DNA from: Corythoichthys intestinalis
Lineage: Eukaryota; Chordata; Actinopteri; Syngnathiformes; Syngnathidae
Direction: 5' to 3'
NCBI RefSeq assembly: GCF_030265065.1
Contig: NC_080410.1
Span: 52,496,398 to 52,560,397, forward strand
DNA: 64,000 bases
Under the pieces are notes generated by a model. It ran no database searches and had not been told where the DNA came from. It was given only the letters and a program-made list of their open reading frames with translations. This document shows, in pieces, positions 12,101 to 22,714 of this stretch. A program made the position numbers and the translations under genes. The first letter of the stretch is position 1, and the number at the start of each line of letters is the position of its first letter.

Positions 12101-15100
12101 CAGCCTCTTCCCTCTGTCACCCTCTGTTTAGAAGACATTAACTCTTGGTTCTCCTCTAACTTCCCCTACTACTCAATAGCTCAAAATTAGAAGTCATCCT
12201 TGTAGGCACCACTGCCATGCTCTCTAATGACAATAACTTCTCTATTACCATCAACACATTTGTACCGATCTCTTCTTCCTGGGCGTCATCCTCGACAACA
12301 CGCTCTCCCATATCAGCGATATCACCAGATCAGCCTACCTAGGCAATATTTCTCGTCTCCTCCCTTCTCTCAGCCGCCAGACAGCTTCAACTCTCGTTTG
12401 CAGTCTAATCACCTCCCGGCTTGACTACTGTAACTCACTGCTTTTCGGTCTCCCAAATGAGTCCCTCCAGAAACTGCAGCTCCTCCAAAACTCAGCAGCA
12501 CGCCTCATCACTCGGACCCCCACCACACACACCACATGCCTCCAACCTACCTTCACTGGCTCCCAGTTAAACAAATAATCAACTACAAGATCCCCCTCAT
12601 TACCTTCAAAGCACTTCATGTCCTGGTCCCACCCTAACCTACACTGCTGGCCAAAAGTATTGGCATCCCTGTAATTCTGTCAGATAACGCTCAATTTCTC
12701 CCAGAAAATGATTGCAATTACAAATGCTTTGGTATTAATATTTTCATTTATTTCGCTTACAATGAAAAAACACAAAAGAGAATGGGGAAAAAAATTCAGT
12801 CATTATCAATTTACACAAAACTATAAAAATGCGCCAGACAAAAGTATTGGCACCCTTTAAAAAATTATGTGATGCTTCTCTAATTTTTGTAATTAACAGC
12901 ACCTATTACTTACCTATGGCACATAACAGGTGGTGGCAATAACGAAATCACACTTGCAGCCAGTTAAAATGGATTAAAGTTGACACAACCTCTATCATGT
13001 ATCCTTGTGTGTACCACATTGAGCATGGAGAAAAGAAAGAAGACCAAAGAACTGTCTGAGAACTTGAGAAGCAAAATTGTGAGGAAGCACGGGCAATCTC
13101 AAGGCAACAAGTCCATCTCCAAAGACCTGAATGTACCTGTGTTTACCGTGTGCAGTGTCAACAATAAGTGTAAAGCCCACAGCACTGTGGCTAACCTCCC
13201 TAGATGTGGACGGAAAAGAAAAATTGATGAGGGATTTCAACGAAAGATTGTGCGGATGGTGGAAAAGGAACCTCGACTAACATCCAAACAAGTTCAAGCT
13301 GTCCCGCGTCCGAGGGTACAACAGTGTCAACTCGTATCATCTGTCGGAAAAGGGACTCTACCCAGGAAGACCCACTTCTGACCCAGAGACATAAAAAGCC
13401 AGGCTGGAGTTTGCTAAAAACATTCTCTGCTCAAATGAGACAAAAGTAGAGCTTTTTGGGAAAAGGCATCAACCTAGAGTTTATAAGAGGAAAAAAACGA
13501 GGCCTTTAAAGGATAGAACACGTCCACACAGTCAAACATAGTAGAGGTTCCCTGAGGTTTTGGGGTTGCTTTCATGCCTCTGGCACTGGACTACTTGACC
13601 GTGTGCATGGCATTATGAAGTCTGAAGACTATCAACATATTTTGCAGCATAATGTGAGAAAGCTGGGTCTCCCTCAGTGGTCATGGGTCTTCAAGCAGGA
13701 CAATGACCCAAAACACACTAGAAAACGGTTTGAGAGAAAGCACAGGAGACTTCTAAAGTGGCCAGACCTGAATCCCATAGAACACCTGTAGAGAGATCTG
13801 AAAATGGCACATTTCAAATATCAAAGAACTGGAGCAGAAGGTCAAAGAATAATGGTCTAAAATTCCAGCAGAGTGTTGTAAGAAACTCATTGAAGCGGTT
13901 GTTCGCAGTTATTTTGTCTAAAGGTTGTTCTACCAAGTATTAGGCTGAGGGTGCCAGTACTTTTTCCCTGCCCATTTTTGGAGTTTTGTGAAAAACGAAA
14001 CTTTTTTTCTCATTTTCTTTTGTGTTTTTTCATTGCAAGTGTCAGGGAAATTCAACCCTGAACTCCAAGACAAGTGTCAACTCGATAGCTCGATGAGAAA
14101 TGAATCAGACCCCAACCATGGATTGCTTTGCTTCGAAGGCTTTATGAACAAGAGCTCTCGGGTACAGATGCGGAGCCACGCACAAAGCGTCCTCTCCGCA
14201 TGTGGACAAAAGAGAAATGCAGAGCATGCCTCTATTTATGGGTTGACATCATAGAAACAAAACCGAAACTTACTATAGCATATCCTGGTAAAAACATCTC
14301 TAGTAGGGGAAAAACACCTCAAGTTATGACCTTGAACACCGTTTCAGTCTGATAAGCCACAGTCGCCCATTGTATTCATTCAGGGTATATTGGAAAACAC
14401 AGGAACATAACAGTCCATTTTTGGACATATTGTGATACAGTCTACAATAGTCAAGGCTATGGGAAGGCACACTCAAACAGGTTAATATAACAATGATGCT
14501 CTATGCCAGGGGTCCCCAACCTATTCCACTAAGGCACACTGTGGGTGCAGGATTTCATTCTTACCAAACAAGATGACAACACTTTTTCCCCAATCTGGTG
14601 TTTTACAAGTGCAATCAGTTGATTGCAGTCAGGTGTGGCTTGTTTTAGCAGAAGCCTCGTTGGTTCAACTGTCTCTGCTGGATCGGCTGGAACAAAAACC
14701 AGGACCCACAGTGTGCCTTGAGGACTGGGTTGAAAACCCCTGCTCTATGCTACAATGTTCTCATGCAAGCATAACAAAAGCATACAAAATATGATGTGTA
14801 ATGGTTGTGTTTTAAGCATGAATAAAATTCTTTCACAACAAGCAAGATAAATGAAGATATTTCTACCAAAGCATTTGTAATTGCAATCATTTTCTGGGAG
14901 AAATTCAGCATTATCTGACAGAATTGCAGGGGTGCAAATACTTTTGGCCAGCAGTGTAACCGTCCCCTCCCCTGTTCACTTCGCTCTTCCTCTATCCTCC
15001 ACCTTTCCGTCCCTCATGTACGTCTCACCGCCTTCGGTTCCAAAGCTTTTGGTCACTGTGCCCCCAATCTAAATCCAGACACCTGTTCACTCCTAGCCTG

Positions 15101-18100
15101 GTATACCAGACTCACCGCTGTTACAGCGATTGAGTCTGGCGACCGTCCGGCGGATCAAATTCCCGGGGCGGAGCAAGCCACAGCAAACAGACAGCGGAGT
15201 GGACCAATCAGCGACGGGCGGACGTTAGTAAAGCCACGAGGGACTTGCGCGCGGAAGTAGACATACGAGGAGAGCGGAGTTTATTCAACATGGCTAGCGC
15301 GAGACAGACTGTTGTCAATGACTTGTGTCGATGTGTTTTTGGTCATTTAAAACGGATTTTACTGTGGATTGGAACATATTCTCGGCTCTCCCGTTCGCCA
15401 TGCGTGTTGTTGTGGAGACGACTTCCGGCGCACAAGAGTGACGTTGCTCGTTAAGAACACGTCACGCAAATAAACAAATCTGATTTGACGATTGATTTTG
15501 TACTTGCTCGAGAGGCTGTTAATGGGCTGGGTCCCAGTCCCAGACTATTCTCTCAGTGTTTGAAAAATACAGGGAGAACAGTCTGGCTGTGCCAGGCAAA
15601 TTCACTCCTTCTTACCCACCATGATCCTTAGTTCGTTTCTATCTTGACCTTGATTTTTTTAAAAATTACTTTTATCTTTTTATGATCATTTTATTGTTAT
15701 TGAGCTACTGTGTTTTCATCTTCCTTGTGAAGCGTCTTTGAGTGGCATGATAAGCGCTCTAGAAACAAAATGTTATTTTCATAGATGAAATATTAATTAT
15801 CAAATGAATTATCAATAAATTGCGCTATTATGGTTAGTCATCATAGAAAAAATAACCATTTAAAAAGTATTTAAGTATAAATGGGTTAGGGTTACTTTTA
15901 AAATGTACTGTTGAACTTTGCTTTCTGAGTCATTTTACAGAAAAAATCCCAGCGGTCTGCACCTTTGAGCTGTCATTATTAGACGGGCCAAAGTCCATCC
16001 AAATACTGTATCCTTTTCTATACAGTACACTCGTTTTTGCTAATGTTTTACACACAATTGACAATTGTTAGGCACGTCAGCCACAGGCCAACCAACCAGC
16101 CGGCGCGCAATCTGCTCTGTAAACAGTCACCTGATAGTTTGCCTATTGAGCTAAGTAAACTAATAGAGGCTTGATTCCTGCCTTTGTCTGGGCAGCCAAA
16201 GCAGAATACACTCACTTTGTTTGATCAAATTAGAAGTAAAGATACAAGAGAATAAAAAAACATTAAGGGTCTTTTAAGCTGAGAAACAAAAATGCGTTGC
16301 CACATAATAAGTCAATATCAATTAAGTCAAGTACATTTGGCTAAGGTGTCAGGACTTTTCTGAGATTTGACAAACGGAAAAACCCAACAGGAAAAAAAAA
16401 AAGTCGGGAATTCATCAGAGTTGTCAGGAAACGTTATGGAAAATGTTGAGGGACAATAAAAATGTCAAGCAGTGTGTTTATGGTAGATGTTTTCATTTCC
16501 GTCTTAGTGTTTTGGACGATAATACTTATTCATCTTAGTCATATTTTAGTCGTCTGAAAATGTGTCTTGGTCTAGTTTTTGCTGACAAAAACCCAAACTA
16601 ATTTCATCTAGTTTTCGTCCACGTTTACTCAAAAAGTTTTTGTCTGAAAAATTCACGTTTTACTCCCAAAATAAAACCAAAGAATAAAGGTTGCCAGCTA
16701 TTTTGAATGAACATTTTAGTCTCCCAAGACACGTTAATAGCATGTTATCATCACGATCAATGTTCGTCGACGAAATATTTTCCTAATAGTCATCGTTGAC
16801 GAAAACAACACTGTCAAGGATACAGCAAATATGACAAGTAAAAACATTTTGAAAATACAACAAAAGGGAATAGTTGTAAAATCCGGATAAGACAAACTAA
16901 CGGGGTGAAAAGAGACAAGATAAAAAAGTAAAGCCATTAGGGTTTGAGTTTAAATTGAGTGAAATTGTTGTTATTAAAAAGGTTGAGGGGCTTTTTGGGG
17001 GTGGCTTTTGTAAAAGTTTGCTCTGTTGGCAAATTCAACGAATCTGGGTTTTGGTGTCAGCGCAAAGCTCGCCATACGCGTCTTGGAATTCAGCAGACGG
17101 CTCTGTCAATACGCCACTTTTGTGGACAAAAGTGCCTTATTTCATTCTTTGGCCATTAAAACAATAGAAGTGGCCATCAATATTGAAAAGGACTCCGTTA
17201 CATTGTAGATTTTGGCTGTTCTCTATAGCTGTGAAGATTTCTTTTCCCACAGTCCTCTTTGTCTTACAAAATTTGATTGCAAAAAGCTCGTGGTAACTGA
17301 TGTAGTCATACGTGACAAATGATTAGACAGATTTCCTCAGTTGCTGGCGTCAAAAGGATTTCAGTGGTTGGCATGTAGTAAAGACAGGATGGCTTTAGGT
17401 TGATGCTTCACCAATAATCGGGCGATACGCAACACTATGGGAAAACCTGTTCAATTGGTTTTATTTGGTTGTTGAGACTTGAACAAACAGATCAATGGAC
17501 CGTTGGACTAAAAAGGGGGACGAAACATACAACAGTTGACCATAATCAATTAGGCGAGGCGCACGATAACAGGACCGACTGATCATTCGGCGATAACTGA
17601 TAGCATACTTGACTCGCTTAGTTCAATGAATGGATGGATTCTAGGGGTGCACGATATCCACTTTTTGAAACCGATACCGATATTGATAACTTCCTGCTCC
17701 TCAAAGCCGATACCGATAACAAAAATATAATTTCTTAAATGTATAACCTGAGTTTTTGAACACCTGGAAGTTTAAAAAAAACAACAAGTGGTGGATTCAA
17801 CATAGATTTGCCTTTGATCTCACCAGATTTTTCATAATGACATAAACAAAACAGTGTGTTTCACCTCTGCACTGCCCGACAGCCAGCTAAGAATGAATGC
17901 ACTTCCATAAACCACAAGGCTTGGTCTTTTCTTGCTTTTATGGGAAGGCACTCGTCTTAATATTGTGAAAGTACAACAGAAAAATACACATATTCAATAC
18001 GCAATATACAACAAACTGCAAAATACACTTATTATACGTATAGCATAGCACACTAGCTTGAGCAACGAAAGCATTGGCTGGCTTCTATAACACAACTTAT

Positions 18101-21100
18101 GAAGTTCTGTACATATGACCCTTCACCACAGAAGTAAACATATATTGCACATCCATGTGTTATAGCAAACATAAAATACTTACATATATTTCCTAGGCGG
18201 AAACGTAACAGAAAGCATTCACGACTGTCAATGCTACCGCTAGACACCTCAATCTGTTAGTGATTGAACCAAACTACTATAACAAAAAATAGATGCAGTG
18301 AATTACTCTGACCAGCAGGTGGGAGCAATGCCCCGCAAATGGTCAACTGATTTCTCATACTAGTGTGTAAAATGTAAAGCCAGAACAGTACATATTATCG
18401 GTCCTATTATAAATGTTATTGGAATTGGAATGGAATGGATTCCATCAGAACGTGCACGATGAAGTGATTAAAACAAAGTCTTTTGAGCCTGACTAGATAG
18501 ATAGGCTTGTTTGTCTATGCCAGTGGTTCTTAAAGGGTACCAAGGATAGAAAGACATGTAGTTCTTAAAAGATAAATGTTAGTGCGAGTTATAATAATTT
18601 GATATTGAAACCCCTCTAAATGTTTTCATTTTAATAAAATTTGTAAAATTTTCAATCAAAAAATAAACTTGTCTTCACAACAAACAAGACTCCTGATAAT
18701 GGCTCCCAGCATCATAGTTTGTATATTGTGACTAAATATTGCCATCCAGTGTATTTGTTGAGCTAAACGAGTTGCTAAAATGTTTAAGTAGAGTTTAACC
18801 AAGGTAAATGGTAAATGGTGTTATAGTTGTATAGCGCTTTTCACTAAGTTTTATGTGTATTTTGCATATGTATTTTGATTGTGAATTTGTGAATGCCAGT
18901 GGACCCTGCGTTGTTGTTTACCTGTGTGAGAATAGGGCCCCATTAATACAGATTGAAGCACTTCTCTTTTTGTGAACATTATTTTTTTGAGAGATATGAA
19001 CCTGATGCCAATAAACGGCGCGGTCGGAGCTACGAATCTGTCCACTCTCCTTTCTCGCTGCCTTACACCCCCACTGTGGATTAAAGGAAAACTACGGCAT
19101 CAGTCAAATGACAAAACGCACTCATTGGCTTGATCCGTAATAAATTTAAAAATCGCCTTTGACACCTTGTGGTGTATTTAAATACCTACCTTACATACTG
19201 TAATTACAGAGTGACACATGGAATTCCAGTAGCGTGGCCATGTGACGTTACCGCCCTGCGACATCAACAACAATGGCGACCTACTAGTTAAAATAATGTT
19301 TACAAATTTTATTGAAACGAAAACATTAAGAGGGGTTTTAATATTAAATTATTATAACTCATACTAAGATTTATCCTAAGAACTACATGTCCTTCTATCC
19401 GTGGTTTCCTTTAACCTAGGGTTGATCGAACCCCAGGGGTTCGGCGAAGGTTAAGAAACACAGGGCCCAATTTTTATACACTGACCAAAGGGTCATTTTA
19501 GACTAGATTTTGGACTGTTTTTTCTCCAATTTACATGCTTTATTGCATTTCGTTCAACTGCTAGTCCTCTCTCTGATGGGAGGAGAAACTGGTTTGCTCA
19601 GTGGAAGGTTTACCAGCACTTGGTATTAGAGGAGTTCCAAAAAAACGATTATTACATGCATCGGGATTCGACACGTGATGATTCAATTACGATTCATAAA
19701 GGTTCAAAAATGATTATTTTCCCCTCATAACTTTATGGCAGCCGAAATTCAAGACACATTTGCCGCCCGGGCACCGTTAACGGGCGCACGCACGTTATGA
19801 CGGATGCTGCTGGTTACTGAGAGAGAGATTTACTCCTTTTAAAAAGACTGGAAAATAAATTTGTGTATGAGACAGGCAGGGACAGAAGCGCAACCCTGCG
19901 CAAGTTATTTTTTAGAGCAAGAGGGGAAGAGAGATGCTTCGTTGCTCCTTGTCTTTTAGATGTGCAGCAGTAGTTTTAAGGATTTTCAATTAAAAAATGT
20001 CCTGAGTGTGTTGCTAAGACCCGTGTGTATCTATAAGATGTGAGTACACGAACCCTCCTGAACTGTTTAGCCTTGATTGTTGTTGTCTTTGAGATGTTAA
20101 TAGTTAGCACTGAGCGCTAAGCTAATCAGCTAATTCGCTAATGTGTATGTCATATGCAGAACATGAAAAACCATGATTAAGTACAGCGGTAACACTACAA
20201 ACATGTAAAATAGTACAGAAATCTTATTTCTAAAGACACTTTCTTTCCAGAAAATGTGGAATTTGTTCCACCTGTGTAAATTTTATTGTATTGTTGAGAG
20301 AAATAAGTACTCCATTTAAAATGGTTAATGGTTTTGCACTCTCTTGTGAAAAAATAAATAAATAAATAAGCAGCTTAGGGGCAGCTTTTTGTTGTATGGG
20401 CTTATTTCCATCGTTCCTGTTGAATTATTAGGATATTTAAATAAATAATGGACATACATTTGTTTGGCTACTGTATTAATTAGTAATGTACGATGCATAT
20501 ATAATCGCGATCATCGTCAATACCTAATCGAATGGTATCACCCTGAATCGTAATCGAATCGAATCGTGGGGTGCCTAAGATGGCACACCCCTACTTGGTA
20601 TGTGGAAGTATAACAGACCTGTGGCCAGCATGGCCTGTGCGGATAATGGAAAAATTTATTATTTCTTAATTTACCATCCATCTATCCATCCATCCATCCC
20701 TTTTTTCCCGATTACCCGAGCCGGGCCGTGGCGGCAGCAGAGGAGCCCAGACGTCCCTCTTCTCAACCACTTCAACCAGCTCTTCTTGGAGGATCCCAAG
20801 GTGTTCTCCCCAGCGTGTCCTGGGTAGGCCCCACCGTCTCCTCCCAGTGGGACATGCCTAGAACACCTCACCGGGGAGGTGTCCAGGAGGCATCCTAATC
20901 AAATGCCTGAGCCACCTCCTCTGGCTTCTCTCGATGCTGAGGAACAGCAGCTCTACTCCGAGGCCCTCGCGGATCACAGAGCTTCTCACCTTATCTCTAA
21001 GGGAGAGCCCAGGCACCATACAGAGGAAACTCAGTCCGGTCGCTTATATCTGGGATCTTGTTCTTTCCGTTACGACCCGCAGCTCGTGATCGTAGGTGAG

Positions 21101-21746
21101 GGTAGGAATGTAGATCGACTGGTAAATTTTTATGCCATGGAAATGGTATTTGATGCGAGGATGCGACAATAAAATCAGCATACATAAACACGAAAAACCC
21201 GAACAGTTTAAATGAGTTCCCTTTCATTTTCCAAAATGAAAATCAAACGCAAAAGGCAAAATTATTTGAAGAAGAAATTAGAACGGGAATTCATTGAAAT
21301 ATTAGCTTGCTTATACTTATATCGGTTTTGAATTGGAAAAAAAAAGCTTTTTGTTTACTTTCAAAGGGTTCGGTGAATGCACATGTGGAACTAGTGGGGT
21401 TCAGTAACTTTAGCAAGGTTAAAAACAGCCATTTGTTCAAAACACGATAAACTGATGAGGATGTCTGACTGAAAATCTGGCGCTAGTCCGGTTAGCGGAC
21501 AGGGGACAATTCAAGATGAACATTTTCCACTTGTGACGTATCCTGGTGAACTGTGACCTTTTGAAAGGCTTAGCAAATGTCAAGATCCGAGCCATCAAAT
21601 GGCCTTTGTATTGGGCAATTTTAGAAGGGGTAGGAAATCCACGATTGGCCATACCTCTGATCGTCGATCATGTACCAGGTGACGATGGTCAGCAAGCTGC
21701 CCGCGCAGAGTAGCGTGATCATGAAGGACATGCCCCACGGGGACAT
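6180..21746 (-). CDS. alpha-2,8-sialyltransferase, ST8SIA family (GT29), six exons
   Basis: A Golgi type II membrane enzyme that transfers sialic acid from CMP-sialic acid in alpha-2,8 linkage. Exons on the minus strand are 21,655-21,746, 11,343-11,417, 11,199-11,273, 10,976-11,120, 8,899-9,104 and 6,180-6,657. All junctions are GT-AG and all phases agree, giving 1,071 nt and 356 aa, a normal family length. Exon 1 begins MSPWGMSF and runs into a transmembrane anchor (about residues 6-26). Sialylmotif L starts at Cys141 ([11 protein letters not shown]) and includes RCNLPPL. Motif S spans about 253-301 with Cys290 and YGFWPF. Motif III/VS has HYYD at 314-317 and Glu331 after HAMP. Cys141, Cys290 and Cys351 fit the family disulfides. 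Residues mix ST8SIA5-like (DDFDSP, NPQYL) and ST8SIA6-like (LLPAFSF) features, so it may be a fish-specific st8sia7/8 type. The in-frame extension above the ATG starts only with GTG, so 21,746 is preferred. Confidence 0.92.
6782..8442. mobile_element. hAT-type MITE with nested element, in ST8SIA intron 5
   Basis: The left end reads TAAGGGTGTGACATAATATC and the right end reads CGTGAGGTTCCCACCCCTA, which pair as inverted repeats in a pattern common to fish hAT MITEs. The flanks ATCGTGAC and GTCATGAC are an imperfect 8-bp duplication (6 of 8). The interior includes the THAP/YqaJ relic and a piece at about 8,270-8,365 related to the element at 33,931-34,451. Confidence 0.55.
7172..7942. mobile_element. 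THAP/YqaJ-type DNA transposon derivative with short TIRs
   Basis: The ends carry AATAGACCCTACCCAC in inverse orientation (left about 7,180-7,195, right about 7,925-7,940). On the plus strand lie [14 protein letters not shown], then [17 protein letters not shown] ending at GGAAAG before GTGAGT, a possible exon-donor junction. On the minus strand, ATG at 7,789 opens a THAP-type zinc finger ([25 protein letters not shown]) that then leaves the expected frame by a GA repeat difference. The two coding pieces face each other. The piece just left of it (7,119-7,160) starts CAAGGGCATAGGTTTG and belongs to the family at 51,787-54,901. Confidence 0.55.
8565..8645 (+). repeat. probable LINE 3' tail fragment
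   Basis: The phrase 'tgggtcaataaaggattatt' resembles the terminal part of fish CR1/Rex1-type LINEs. Only about 80 bp remain and no coding part is present. Confidence 0.3.
9510..9750 (+). pseudogene. broken THAP-like zinc-finger exon of a transposon
   Basis: The plus strand shows [12 protein letters not shown], then in another frame a PETKNSAEG segment and [15 protein letters not shown]. This order (C-x3/4-C, then C-x2-H in CSKHF) is that of THAP-type C2CH fingers in multi-copy fish transposon proteins. The change of frame and missing surroundings mean it is not a working host gene. It sits in ST8SIA intron 4, and the MITE at 9,759 was inserted just after it. Confidence 0.55.
9759..10292. mobile_element. 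MITE with about 130-bp inverted repeats and 8-bp TSD
   Basis: It starts GGTAACACTTTATAATAACT and ends with the reverse complement (TTTAAAGTGTTACC). The inverted arms run about 130 bp, including the GTTAACAAATACTTCACAAA block. Flanks are AAAAATTC at 9,751-9,758 and 10,293-10,300, a perfect 8-bp duplication. No coding content. The duplication suggests a hAT or P-like transposase. Confidence 0.85.
10301..10970. other. intron sequence, nothing recognised
   Basis: Part of ST8SIA intron 4. Low-complexity A runs near 10,350 only. Confidence 0.5.
11540..11665 (+). repeat. LINE/SINE 3' tail, RTE-like
   Basis: 'gagaggctccggcacccc' followed by 'gacaaggataatcggtgtgg' and ATGGATGGATAA is the usual tail of a common fish retroposon group. 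Only the tail is present. The exact family is uncertain. Confidence 0.45.
14040..14840. mobile_element. probable solo LTR, fossil, inside Tc1 element
   Basis: Comparison with the sister Tc1 copy at 45,600-45,650 shows about 800 extra bases here. The insert starts TGTCAGGG and ends TTCACAACA, the TG...CA form of an LTR, with GCAAG at 14,035-14,039 and again at 14,842-14,846 as a 5-bp duplication (offset by one base). An AATAAA lies near the right end. No internal retroviral genes are present, so if it is an LTR it is a solo one. A hAT MITE later inserted into it. Superfamily not determined. Confidence 0.55.
14507..14742. mobile_element. small hAT MITE (CAGGGGT...ACCCCTG), 236 bp
   Basis: It starts CAGGGGTCCCCAACC and ends GGTTGAAAACCCCTG. 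CTCTATGC stands on both sides (14,499-14,506 and 14,743-14,750), a perfect 8-bp hAT duplication. Related copies are at 32,735-32,954 and 45,288-45,514, sharing the 'caatcagttgattgc' core. Confidence 0.93.
15095..15600. mobile_element. inverted-repeat element, AGCCTGG ends, 9-bp TSD
   Basis: The left end AGCCTGGTATACCAGACT pairs with the right end AGTCTGGCTGTGCCAGGC. TTCACTCCT flanks both sides (15,086-15,094 and 15,601-15,609), splitting the L2 3' region cleanly. A 70-codon frame inside (ATG near 15,291, [13 protein letters not shown]) is of unknown origin. A 9-bp duplication would fit a MULE-like element and an 8-bp reading would fit hAT. Family unresolved. Confidence 0.8.
15779..16480. other. 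ST8SIA intron 1 sequence, no gene seen
   Basis: AT-rich, with an A run near 16,391. No exon or element ends recognised. Confidence 0.5.
16490..16816. repeat. dispersed repeat ending in GACGAAAACAACACTG
   Basis: Dense in TCGTCGACGAAA and TAGTTTTCGTC-like words. The right end GACGAAAACAACACTG is the inverse of the start CAGTGTTGTTTTTGCCAATG at 28,256. More of the family is at 62,740-62,900. It looks like a MITE family with CAGTGTTGTTTT ends. Confidence 0.55.
17643..18420. repeat. hAT-like MITE remnant with ACCGATACCGAT words
   Basis: The left end TAGGGGTGCACGATATCC is a typical fish hAT terminus, followed by CCGATACCGATA words. I could not place a matching right end, so the element is probably truncated near 18,410, where 'attatcggtcctatt' occurs. 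Fragments with the same words are at 37,165-37,250 and 40,830-40,940. Confidence 0.5.
18521..19463. mobile_element. MITE with about 120-bp inverted arms, CAGTGGTTCTTAA ends
   Basis: Left CAGTGGTTCTTAAAGGG and right CTTCGCC..TTAAGAAACACAG are inverse, and the arm containing 'agaaagacatgtagttctta' (18,550) recurs inverted at 19,370-19,400. The internal block 'attgccatccagtgtatttg' also occurs at 42,280. Target duplication is not clear. Confidence 0.65.
19627..20593. mobile_element. hAT-type MITE, 967 bp, 8-bp TSD CTTGGTAT
   Basis: The left end is TAGAGGAGTTCCAAAAAAAC and the right end GGCACACCCCTA. CTTGGTAT occurs at 19,619-19,626 and 20,594-20,601. The interior near the ends is rich in GATTCGATTACGATT-type words, as in other fish hAT MITEs. 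No transposase frame. Confidence 0.85.
20675..21150 (-). mobile_element. Rex3 (RTE-clade) LINE, 3' end only
   Basis: Read on the minus strand, the sequence gives the C-terminal part of Rex3 reverse transcriptase in shifting frames (GEVFRACPTGRR-like, [20 protein letters not shown]-like) and ends in a GGATGGATGGATAGATG tail at about 20,675-20,700, typical of Rex3. It is 5'-truncated near 21,150 and carries several frame changes. It lies in ST8SIA intron 1 in the gene's orientation. Confidence 0.75.
21151..21654. other. ST8SIA intron 1 start, no element seen
   Basis: Ordinary intron DNA leading to the exon 1 donor at 21,653-21,654. Confidence 0.5.
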
Positions 21747-22445
21747 GCTGCTTGGCAGGCCGGCACGCTTTCTCACTCCCGTCTCAGCTGACAAACGCAC
21801 CTCTTGTAGTCCAATGTCCACGCGCTGTCATATTTCCGACTCCAACCTAAAGTTACGCCCGCCTCCCTCTCCTTTCTGCTCACTCCCTCCCTCCCTCTCT
21901 CTCCCTTCACCTTCCAACTTTACTCCTTCGTCGCTTTGCTTGGTTTTGAAATTTCTATGCAAAGGCAGTCCCTCTTTCTCCAAAAGAGAATGGCATTAAA
22001 AATACTTTGCATGGTCTCATACCTAAAAAGTTGCTGTTTCCTTCCTAAGACGAAAAAAGAAAACACTCTGTCTCCACTCCCTTGTCTCCCCTCCCTGTCT
22101 GGCCCGGCCCGGCCATCCTCCACCCACACTGCCTCCTCCTCTCGTCTCCTTTCCTCTCCCCCTTTGCTTGACACTAGTAGGCAGGCGGTAACACGAGTCC
22201 CCTGGACTTAATTAGACTCCGGGGACACATGTTCGTAGAGGCGCCTCATTGGACCCCGTTGACACACATACACATAAAGGACCCAGGGGACGGGCAGTGG
22301 GAGGGGAATGAGGCGAGCTCCTCTCACGAAAGAAAACGGAAACCAAACACGAGGAAGGAAAATGAGGAAGCGCAACCTCGACAGACTTGAGTGGGGGTGT
22401 GCCGTATGTAAATGGGGGCGCCACCCCTAGTCTAAGCCTCCATTT
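21747..22445 (-). promoter_or_regulatory. putative ST8SIA 5' UTR and promoter region
   Basis: Directly upstream of the ATG at 21,746 on the minus strand. It is richer in G+C than the surrounding DNA and has a long polypurine tract on the minus strand (CT-rich on plus, 21,860-21,910). No TATA box is obvious and the start of transcription cannot be fixed from sequence alone. Confidence 0.35.
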
Positions 22446-22714
22446 TACCCTCCAGACTGATGCTCTGAGATGATAACGCTAGATCAATGGCAGATCATCA
22501 GAACCAGACAACTCTTTAATCAAGTTGACTTTTGACACACGTGCCGAAAAAGAATGTCACCTCGGAATACGAGTGCCTTCACTCGCTGCTTGCCATTGAT
22601 GGAGAAAGAGGTCCAATCCATTTTGACTGGAATAGGCTTCAAAATAAAAGGAAAATATTTTCTTTTTTCTTTTTCAATTGGAGCATTATATACCAACCTG
22701 TGCACTGCTTGGAT

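Larger units (their letters stand above)
12642..14956 (+). mobile_element. Tc1/mariner transposon (family B) inside the L2
   Basis: The ends CACTGCTGGCCAAAAGTATT and its inverse are flanked by TA at 12,640-12,641 and 14,957-14,958, and the inverted arms are about 100 bp or more. The plus strand holds transposase pieces: helix-turn-helix ([18 protein letters not shown] and a GRKRK hook) at about 13,025-13,380, then [10 protein letters not shown] and DLNPIEHL at 13,603-13,791. Frame changes and stops disable it. It is interrupted at 14,040 by an LTR-like insertion. A second copy of this family is at 44,085-45,709. Confidence 0.88.
11955..15778 (+). mobile_element. L2-clade LINE, 5'-truncated, split by two DNA-element insertions
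   Basis: Reverse-transcriptase pieces in plus-strand frames include [13 protein letters not shown] (family LGPLLFLIYMLPL), [14 protein letters not shown] (the YADD catalytic motif, here ADAT) and later SRLDYC-like and LQNSAARLI-like blocks at 12,410-12,520. The body breaks at 12,641 for a Tc1 element, resumes at 14,957, breaks at 15,094 for an inverted-repeat element and resumes at 15,601. The L2 3' end follows, with 'gcgtctttgagtggcatgat' and 'aagcgctctagaaa' near 15,730-15,770. Many frame changes mark it as an old relic. Confidence 0.8.

Noticed and set aside
21621-21821. Upstream start for the sialyltransferase at 21,821
   Set aside because: The codon there is GTG. The ATG at 21,746 precedes a short cytoplasmic tail and membrane anchor, the normal form.
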